From an uncultured Ruminococcus sp. (lineage in GTDB: Bacteria > Bacillota > Clostridia > Oscillospirales > Acutalibacteraceae), in the NCBI GenBank assembly GCA_902767285.1, contig CACXHC010000090.1:1-10994 (forward strand): a stretch of 10,994 nucleotides of DNA, read 5' to 3'. Positions 6,291 through 10,994 of the stretch are shown here, piece by piece (positions within the stretch are counted from its first letter, which is position 1; every line of letters starts with the position of its first letter). The notes under the pieces are model-generated. The model searched no databases and had not been told where the DNA came from. It saw only the letters and a list, made by a program, of their open reading frames with translations. The position numbers and the translations under genes are program-made.

Positions 6291-8536
6291 TCAACATCAT
6301 TGTTGCCAAAGTATACGGTGATTACAGTTCCCGGCGGAACATGAATTCCCGATTCTATACTTTGTGCATACGAGTACACGCCCTCTTGATTTACCGAACC
6401 CGAGTAACTTATGTTTAGATTGTATTCTGATGCGTATTCGTTAACTTCGGATACAGTATAACCAACGAGGTCAGGAACAGTAACGGTTTCTTTGGTGCTG
6501 TCGGTAGTTGTGTACAGAACCACTCTGCCCCCTCTTGGAATTTGAGAACCCGACTCAGGGATCTGTGATATTACCACATCTCCGTCACCCGTAACAAAAG
6601 GCTCGAAGCCATCGTCACGAGCTTTTTTCTGAGCGTCCTCAATAGACAAAGATACATAACTGCCCGCCGCTGTGCTTACGTACTTCATTTCGTCATCTGT
6701 GTACTGAGCCTCTATGCCGAGATACGGGCATATCTCCGACATGATAGACGCAAACACAGGTGCCGCCACCTGCGAGCCGTAATATGCCTCACCTGTGGGA
6801 GTGTCGAAATAAACAAGAAGTGCAATTTGAGGGTCATCAGCCGGAGCAAATCCACAGTATGATGCGATATAATCTTCAACATTCTTTTTTCTGCTCTGAC
6901 CGATTTTCTCTGATGTACCTGTTTTTCCGGCAATTCGGTATCCGGCGACATAGCCGTTTTTGGCAGTTCCTTCGGTAGCGTTTTTCTCCATTATCTCCGC
7001 TATTTTCTCGGCGGTCTGCTGAGAAATGACCTGTCTTTTTACAGTCGGCTCGGTAGTTTTGATAACATTGCCGTCAGCGTCTACGATTTGCTTAACAAGA
7101 TAAGGCTTCATCAGCTTTCCGCCATTTGCCACAGCACTAACCGCCGTAACCATTTCTATTGGTGTTACTGTGATACCCTGACCGAAAGAGCCGATTGCCA
7201 AATCCGTAGGCCACATAGAGCCTTCGGGTTCGCCCTCATGAACAAAGAACAGCCCGGTAGCTTCTCCGGATAAATCTATTCCCGTTTTTGAGTTAAAACC
7301 GAAAGACTGAAAATACTCCCAAAACTTTTCGTAACCCAAATCCTTGCCTATCATCATGAAAGCGGGGTTGCAGGAGTTGCACAAAGCCTCGGCGAAAGTC
7401 TGCGAACCGTGACCGTCATGGTTATGGCAGGCAATCGCCTGCACTCCCTCATAAGGAACATACGAACCCGTACAGAAAAATTTGCTTGATGGTTTCGATG
7501 TTCCCTCCTCAAGAGCAGCAGATGCCGTAATTACTTTGTACACCGAGCCGGGATAATAGCTGTCACTTATGGCTTTGTTACGCCATTGACGAGCGAGCAT
7601 CTCGTTTTCTCGTTGGTCACGCTTTGTTCCGGAAAGTTTTTCGAGTTCTTTCAAAGCCGACTGATCAGATATTTCGTATGGATGATTCAGGTCAAAACTA
7701 TTTTCGACCGCCATGCCGTAAATTTCGGCTGTATTAACATTCATGCAGATGGCGACAGCTCCCTCTGCAACCTTATAATCGATTATACCTTGTTTAAGAT
7801 GTTTCTCCAAAAAATGCTGAATAGTTTCATCTATGGTTAAAACGACGGTGTTGCCGTCGTGAGCCTCTTGTTTTTGTTCATACTCGAAGGGCATAGCGGC
7901 ACCCCAGCCGTCATTTTCGCTGACGACTCTTCCGGGAACGCCTCTGAGATACGAGTCATATTCATACTCTATACCTGAAAGCCCTTGACCGTCTGAACCT
8001 GTAAATCCGATAACCGCCGCTGCGAAATCGTTATAGGGATAATATCGTTTGTAATCCTCCTCAAGAACGATTACGCTTGCGAGTTTAGGATTTTCTTCAG
8101 AAATTTTATCTATAAAAGCGAGGACTTTATTTCGTTCATCGCTTTCGACTTGCCTTTTAACAGTTTGATAATAAGAATTACTCATTTTAGCGAGTTCAAA
8201 TATTTCATCGGAATCCATGCCCAAAATATCGGCAAGACCGTTTGAAACTTTGCGTCTGTCGCTGTCGTTTTCGAAATAAACGGGAGCAAGAACGACTTTC
8301 CACACATTAGCACTGCTTGCCAAGATATTTCCGTTACGGTCACGAATAGAGCCACGTTTTGCCGAAACGGTAATATCGCTCATTTGCTGGTCAACAGCGA
8401 GGTCAGACAACTCTTTTCCTTTAACTATCTGCAAATAAAAAAGTCTGCTTATGACCGAGCCGAACCCCAAAAGCACAATTAAGAACATAAGGATCCACGA
8501 ACGTTTTCTTATGCCTGAAAGTACCATATCACCCAT
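6275..8536 (-). CDS. Class B penicillin-binding protein with two PASTA domains (FtsI/PBP2B/SpoVD type)
   Basis: This septal DD-transpeptidase crosslinks peptidoglycan and partners with the SEDS polymerase FtsW. The chosen start gives 753 residues. A short basic cytoplasmic tail is followed by one membrane segment (about 14-34, ending SRLFYLQ). The dimerisation domain holds KRGSIRDRNGNILASS (about 60-75). The transpeptidase domain has all three motifs: Ser331-Val-Tyr-Lys334 in YYPGSVYK, Ser388-Cys-Asn390, and Lys538-Thr-Gly540 in GKTGTSEK. Two PASTA-like domains end the protein (about 621-678 and 683-745), suggesting lipid II or muropeptide sensing. Cys370 and Cys389, 39 and 58 residues after the catalytic serine, recall the SpoVD redox pair. 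The ATG at 8536 has GGAAGGA 10 nt upstream. An in-frame ATG at 8602 lacks a ribosome binding site and abuts a hairpin. Whether this is a vegetative or a sporulation enzyme is unresolved. Confidence 0.94.
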   Translation of the reverse strand: MGDMVLSGIRKRSWILMFLIVLLGFGSVISRLFYLQIVKGKELSDLAVDQQMSDITVSAKRGSIRDRNGNILASSANVWKVVLAPVYFENDSDRRKVSNGLADILGMDSDEIFELAKMSNSYYQTVKRQVESDERNKVLAFIDKISEENPKLASVIVLEEDYKRYYPYNDFAAAVIGFTGSDGQGLSGIEYEYDSYLRGVPGRVVSENDGWGAAMPFEYEQKQEAHDGNTVVLTIDETIQHFLEKHLKQGIIDYKVAEGAVAICMNVNTAEIYGMAVENSFDLNHPYEISDQSALKELEKLSGTKRDQRENEMLARQWRNKAISDSYYPGSVYKVITASAALEEGTSKPSSKFFCTGSYVPYEGVQAIACHNHDGHGSQTFAEALCNSCNPAFMMIGKDLGYEKFWEYFQSFGFNSKTGIDLSGEATGLFFVHEGEPEGSMWPTDLAIGSFGQGITVTPIEMVTAVSAVANGGKLMKPYLVKQIVDADGNVIKTTEPTVKRQVISQQTAEKIAEIMEKNATEGTAKNGYVAGYRIAGKTGTSEKIGQSRKKNVEDYIASYCGFAPADDPQIALLVYFDTPTGEAYYGSQVAAPVFASIMSEICPYLGIEAQYTDDEMKYVSTAAGSYVSLSIEDAQKKARDDGFEPFVTGDGDVVISQIPESGSQIPRGGRVVLYTTTDSTKETVTVPDLVGYTVSEVNEYASEYNLNISYSGSVNQEGVYSYAQSIESGIHVPPGTVITVYFGNNDVDDTVM

Positions 8537-8545
8537 TATTCTTCT

Positions 8546-8553
8546 ATCCTTCC
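8546..8553 (-). promoter_or_regulatory. Ribosome binding site deciding the PBP start
   Basis: GGAAGGAT ends about 10 nt before the ATG at 8536. The upstream in-frame ATG at 8602 is preceded by AACAGCACAA, with no Shine-Dalgarno match, so the downstream ATG is preferred. Confidence 0.7.
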
Positions 8554-8570
8554 ATAATTTTAACAAAGGA

Positions 8571-8599
8571 AGGTGGAACAGCGTTTTTCCGTTCCACCT
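8571..8599 (-). other. Leader stem-loop upstream of the PBP gene
   Basis: On the minus strand AGGTGGAAC, an 11-nt loop and GTTCCACCT form a perfect 9-bp stem, extendable by one G-U pair. It starts a few bases after the predicted transcription start of the candidate promoter at 8611-8639 and ends about 17 nt before the ribosome binding site. The bases after it (TCCTTTGTT) are only moderately U-rich, so an attenuator is possible but not clear. A 5' stabilising hairpin is the simpler reading. Confidence 0.65.
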
Positions 8600-8610
8600 C
8601 ATTTGTGCTG

Positions 8611-8639
8611 TTTATACAATGTATATATTGTCAAGACAA
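8611..8639 (-). promoter_or_regulatory. Candidate promoter of the PBP gene
   Basis: On the minus strand TTGTCT (4 of 6 to the -35 consensus), a 17-bp spacer and TATAAA (5 of 6 to the -10 consensus) lie in the 118-bp gap between ftsL and the PBP start. A perfect TTGACA at 8629-8634 is only 12 bp from the same -10 and cannot pair with it as a normal sigma-A promoter. The dyad TGTC-TT-GACA overlaps the -35. This would give the PBP gene expression independent of ftsL, but the match is moderate. Confidence 0.4.
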
Positions 8640-8654
8640 AAAATATACATAGTT

Positions 8655-9164
8655 TCAGTTGTCGCTGCACCAAACTTCCATAAAAGTATCGTAGAGCGAC
8701 TGAAAAATATTTTTATTGCCATCATTAGCAACAACGGCCTTATCACCCTCAGAGAAGCTGATAAACTCTTTTTGACTGTTATCGGCTTTACTCATACCAA
8801 GAACATTTTTGGCATAATCCTCAACAACGGAGGGGCCTAACTTATTTTCGACAGCCATTTCGACTTGAGTATATGTACTCGACAACTCTTTCAACTTTTG
8901 CTGGGCATTAGCGATCTCGTGATTAAGCTCTGTAAGTTGAGCTTGTCCATAGATGACGGCGGCAACGGCAAAAACGGCAAGTATGCTTGCACCTGCAACA
9001 CCGAGAGCCTCCAACGGGTTTAGGAACGCCCAACGTCTGTAACGTCGTTCTTTGTTGATGTCGTAAACTTTATTCTTTTGTGTTTTGGCTTTTGGCTGTC
9101 CGGACGGCTGAGGTTCCTCAAACAGCGAGAGGTCATAGGCCGTGTTGTCGTCTATGTAAGCCAT
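8655..9164 (-). CDS. ftsL: FtsL-like septum formation protein
   Basis: This small bitopic divisome protein works with DivIB and DivIC to activate the FtsW-PBP synthase. The 169-residue protein has a hydrophilic basic tail (1-49), one membrane segment at about 50-72 (rich in Ala, Val and Ile), and a heptad-like coiled-coil region at about 75-108 (LTELNHEIANAQQKLKELSS). A conserved FtsL-like close follows, VVEDYAKNVLGMSKAD (113-128), and then a short C-terminal tail. Sequence conservation in this family is low, so the call rests on topology, size and position between rsmH and the class B PBP. The ATG at 9164 has AAGGGAG 9 nt upstream. It is the first gene after the strong promoter at 9235-9263. 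Confidence 0.88.
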   Translation of the reverse strand: MAYIDDNTAYDLSLFEEPQPSGQPKAKTQKNKVYDINKERRYRRWAFLNPLEALGVAGASILAVFAVAAVIYGQAQLTELNHEIANAQQKLKELSSTYTQVEMAVENKLGPSVVEDYAKNVLGMSKADNSQKEFISFSEGDKAVVANDGNKNIFQSLYDTFMEVWCSDN

Positions 9165-9173
9165 AGCGGATCA

Positions 9174-9209
9174 CTCCCTTAACACGCAAGAACAAAACCA
9201 CTTGCGTTA
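9174..9209 (-). promoter_or_regulatory. ftsL leader hairpin abutting its ribosome binding site
   Basis: On the minus strand TAACGCAAG, a 10-nt loop and CTTGCG(T/G)TTA form a stem: seven perfect pairs (ACGCAAG with CTTGCGT), then three more across a bulged G. The last stem base directly touches the ribosome binding site AAGGGAG (9174-9180). Such placement could modulate ribosome access or stabilise the 5' end of the division transcript. No ligand-binding riboswitch fold is recognisable. Confidence 0.55.
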
Positions 9210-9234
9210 TAAATTTACAAAACCCCACATATAT

Positions 9235-9263
9235 ATTATACTACAAAACCGTAACAATGCCAA
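9235..9263 (-). promoter_or_regulatory. Strong sigma-A promoter in front of ftsL
   Basis: On the minus strand TTGGCA (5 of 6), exactly 17 bp and a perfect TATAAT make this the best promoter match seen in the window. Transcription should start near 9228, giving a leader of about 64 nt. It would drive ftsL, the PBP gene, mraY and probably everything to divIB, separately from the lipoprotein-rsmH pair upstream. Confidence 0.8.
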
Positions 9264-9361
9264 ACATTATTTTATAACAACTTCAATAAAACTGATGTTC
9301 GTTTATTGTGAGTTTTAAACAATCGTGGTTACACATCGATAATTTATCCGTTACCGTTATG

Positions 9362-10288
9362 TTATATTTTTCTGCAAACCCTCAATTTAGCACTTCGGGA
9401 GCGATTATTCACGGCTATTTCATCATCTGAAGGAAGAATTGGCTTACGGTTAACGAGTTCGGCTTTGGGAATTTTTCCGCACACACAAACCGGAAATTCC
9501 GGCGGACAAGTGCAGCCGCTGCACCAATCAGCCATAGTTTTTTTTGTGATTCTATCCTCAAGCGAATGAAAAGTTATCACTGATAATCTGCCATCGCTTG
9601 CGAGAGAGTCGAAACAATTCTGCAAGCCCTCTTCGAGGACATCGAGTTCACGATTGACGGCAATTCTGATTGCCTGAAAAGTTTTTCGAGCGGGATGACC
9701 ATTTTTTCGATATTTTGCAGGATACGCATCTCTGACAATATCGGCAAGCCGGAAAGTTGTTTTTATGGGATTTTGACTACGCACATCAACAATTTTTCTG
9801 ACAATATTTCTTGCAAATTTCTCCTCGCCGTACAAAGACAAAATCCTGATAAGTTCTGACGCATCATAAGTATTGACCACATCATAAGCAGAAATACCCG
9901 ATTGACTCATACGCATATCGAGTGGAGCATCGTAATGATACGAAAACCCACGCTCGCCGTCATCGAGCTGATGAGAAGAAACGCCCAAATCGAGCAGAAC
10001 CCCATCAACAGACGATAATCCCAAATCTGCCAGAATATTTTTTATATTAACAAAATTATCCCTAACGATTTTCACATTATCGAATGACGACAATTTTTGA
10101 CTCACGGCAGAAATGGCATCGGGGTCTTGGTCGATACAAATGAGCGTACCGGAACCGCCTAAGCGAGTAGCGATCTCAAACGAATGACCGCCGCCGCCTG
10201 CTGTTCCGTCAACATAGACCCCATTTTTTTTGATATTCAGTCCATCAACCGCCTCATTGAGCATTACAGAAACGTGTGAAAACTCCAT
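9362..10288 (-). CDS. rsmH: 16S rRNA (cytosine1402-N4)-methyltransferase RsmH (MraW)
   Basis: This SAM-dependent cytoplasmic enzyme methylates N4 of C1402 in the ribosomal P site and is a conserved early member of dcw clusters. The 308-residue protein shows an N-terminal HVSVMLNEAVDGL, the SAM-binding loop VYVDGTAGGGGHS (24-36), IDQDPDA (52-58), LLDLGVSSHQLDDGERGFSY (98-117), RKTFQAIRIAVNREL (201-215) and ITFHSLEDR (238-246). The close NNRSRSAKLRV (294-304) is also typical. Near the end, WCSGCTCPPEFPVCVC (255-270) holds five cysteines, a pattern common in Firmicutes RsmH. The ATG at 10288 has AAGGTG 5 nt upstream, overlapping the stop of the lipoprotein gene, so translational coupling is likely. 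A 197-bp gap follows before ftsL, although these two genes are usually nearly adjacent. Confidence 0.97.
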   Translation of the reverse strand: MEFSHVSVMLNEAVDGLNIKKNGVYVDGTAGGGGHSFEIATRLGGSGTLICIDQDPDAISAVSQKLSSFDNVKIVRDNFVNIKNILADLGLSSVDGVLLDLGVSSHQLDDGERGFSYHYDAPLDMRMSQSGISAYDVVNTYDASELIRILSLYGEEKFARNIVRKIVDVRSQNPIKTTFRLADIVRDAYPAKYRKNGHPARKTFQAIRIAVNRELDVLEEGLQNCFDSLASDGRLSVITFHSLEDRITKKTMADWCSGCTCPPEFPVCVCGKIPKAELVNRKPILPSDDEIAVNNRSRSAKLRVCRKI

Positions 10289-10297
10289 ATAGTCACC

Positions 10298-10930
10298 TTA
10301 ATCTGTATCACTGCTGTTACTGCGAGATTCAAATCCTTCGTTGATTCTGTTAAGCACGAGCGACATATATGAAAGGTCAGCGGGCGAAAGATTTTTCAAA
10401 TCAATATTTTTAATATCTTTCGTATGGTCAGCGATTTCAGCGAATATTTTAGCGGTAACAACAAAATTATGAATAGTATCGACAATTGTATCGCTATCAG
10501 AGTCAGATGAAAACTCATCTGATGCGGTAAGCAATTTATTAACAAGACGCTCGTATTCGTCCATAAGCTCTTTAAATTCGGGAGTTACGAGAGAATAGTC
10601 ACCGCCTTGAACTCTGAGCATGATTTCCAAATCTTCATCGGTAAGAAGTTCATCAATTTCGGTGAGAGCGGAGTCTATATCCTCCAAAAAATCGGTATCA
10701 ACTTCGGTGTTGGCATCTGAATCCTCTGTGGAAGAAGTTTTCTTGGTAACGGAGTCAGTATCTTTTTTAGATGATGTGGAATCAGAATCTGTATCAGTTT
10801 GAGATAAAACTTCGGCTATGTCTGAAGCTTCATTCTCAATAGCAGTGTAAAGATTGCTTACTTTGTCAATACAACCTCCAATAGTGAACATCAAACAAGC
10901 CGAAAGAACTATTGCAACTAATTTTTTCAT
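10298..10930 (-). CDS. Unrecognised Ser/Asp-rich membrane lipoprotein upstream of rsmH
   Basis: The function is not recognised. With the ATG at 10930 the protein has 210 residues. It opens with a classic lipoprotein signal: KK at 2-3, a hydrophobic core, and the lipobox IGGC with Cys20 as the predicted acylation site. An extended Ser/Thr/Asp/Lys linker follows at about 44-80. The remainder looks mainly helical and acidic, with segments such as TPEFKELMDEYERLVNKLL (116-134) and LSPADLSYMSLVLNRI (181-196). From memory this recalls small clostridial lipoproteins with a helical 'PEFKE-MDEYE' domain (DUF6591-like), but I could not test it. The start is supported by AAAGGAAGG 9 nt upstream; an in-frame TTG at 10939 lies too close to that site. 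The stop overlaps the rsmH ribosome binding site, tying the gene to the dcw operon where mraZ often sits. Confidence 0.85.
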   Translation of the reverse strand: MKKLVAIVLSACLMFTIGGCIDKVSNLYTAIENEASDIAEVLSQTDTDSDSTSSKKDTDSVTKKTSSTEDSDANTEVDTDFLEDIDSALTEIDELLTDEDLEIMLRVQGGDYSLVTPEFKELMDEYERLVNKLLTASDEFSSDSDSDTIVDTIHNFVVTAKIFAEIADHTKDIKNIDLKNLSPADLSYMSLVLNRINEGFESRSNSSDTD

Positions 10931-10939
10931 AAATAACAA

Positions 10940-10948
10940 CCTTCCTTT
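10940..10948 (-). promoter_or_regulatory. Ribosome binding site of the lipoprotein gene
   Basis: AAAGGAAGG ends 9 nt before the ATG at 10930. It abuts the in-frame TTG at 10939 with no spacer, ruling that codon out as the start. Confidence 0.8.
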
Positions 10949-10966
10949 AATTTTTATTTTTGTGGG

Positions 10967-10994
10967 GGAACCCTTTTTTGAAAAAAAGGGTTCC
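10967..10994. repeat. GGAACCC-T6-GA-A6-GGGTTCC palindrome at the window edge
   Basis: Perfect 13-bp arms flank a 2-nt centre, beginning 36 bp upstream of the lipoprotein start. The left arm is preceded by more G residues, so the palindrome may extend past the edge. Read on the minus strand, it is followed by CCCCCACAAAAAT instead of a U-run, so it is not a textbook terminator of an upstream gene. It shares a T-run/G/A-run core with 4920-4946 and may be a dispersed intergenic palindrome. Confidence 0.65.

Noticed and set aside
8534..8602. ATG at 8602 as the PBP start (22 extra residues)
   Set aside because: There is no ribosome binding site before it, it abuts a 9-bp hairpin, and the ATG at 8536 has GGAAGGA at good spacing. 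It cannot be fully excluded.
4980..9211. Ten-base match TTGCGTTATA at 4980-4989 and 9202-9211
   Set aside because: A single short match in two AT-rich spacers without the surrounding stem being shared is most likely chance.
1..10994. CRISPR arrays, tRNA or rRNA genes, insertion sequences, phage or defence genes
   Set aside because: None seen. There are no regularly spaced repeats, tRNA-like folds, transposase or integrase motifs, and the gene content is uniformly cell wall and division.

Overview
This window is a piece of the division and cell-wall (dcw) cluster of a low- to moderate-GC Gram-positive bacterium. All recognised genes are on the minus strand, so transcription runs from high to low coordinates. 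Several things point to the class Clostridia, plausibly the Ruminococcaceae/Oscillospiraceae: the gene order, a DivIB-type FtsQ, a separate short FtsL with a long cytoplasmic tail, a PASTA-bearing class B PBP with SpoVD-like cysteines, a C-terminal cysteine cluster in RsmH, strong AGGAGG-like ribosome binding sites and AT-rich spacers. The taxonomic placement is an inference from protein style; no rRNA or marker search was possible.

In transcription order, the right edge begins with a 13-bp-arm palindrome. Next is an unrecognised Ser/Asp-rich lipoprotein whose stop codon overlaps the ribosome binding site of rsmH (16S rRNA m4C1402 methyltransferase). A 197-bp spacer follows, holding a near-consensus sigma-A promoter (TTGGCA, 17 bp, TATAAT) and a leader hairpin. 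After it come ftsL, a class B penicillin-binding protein (ftsI/pbpB/spoVD type) with its own leader hairpin and a possible weaker promoter, and mraY. A 309-bp non-coding, palindrome-rich spacer separates mraY from ftsW/spoVE. The cluster then continues with murG, murA and a divIB/ftsQ gene that runs off the left edge.

The genes form a coherent pathway. MurA starts UDP-MurNAc synthesis, MraY makes lipid I and MurG makes lipid II. FtsW polymerises lipid II, the PBP crosslinks the glycan strands, and FtsL with DivIB form the divisome scaffold that activates FtsW-PBP. The Mur ligases (murC, D, E, F) and murB, which share this cluster in Bacillus and many other bacteria, are absent from the window. 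mraZ is not the gene directly upstream of rsmH. The non-coding spacer lies where murD sits in Bacillus subtilis.

I do not see a novel enzymatic or defence system. The points most worth a second look are the lipoprotein coupled to rsmH, the split of the cluster by a strong internal promoter, the structured leaders of ftsL and the PBP gene, the SpoVD-like cysteine pair, and the palindromic spacer elements.
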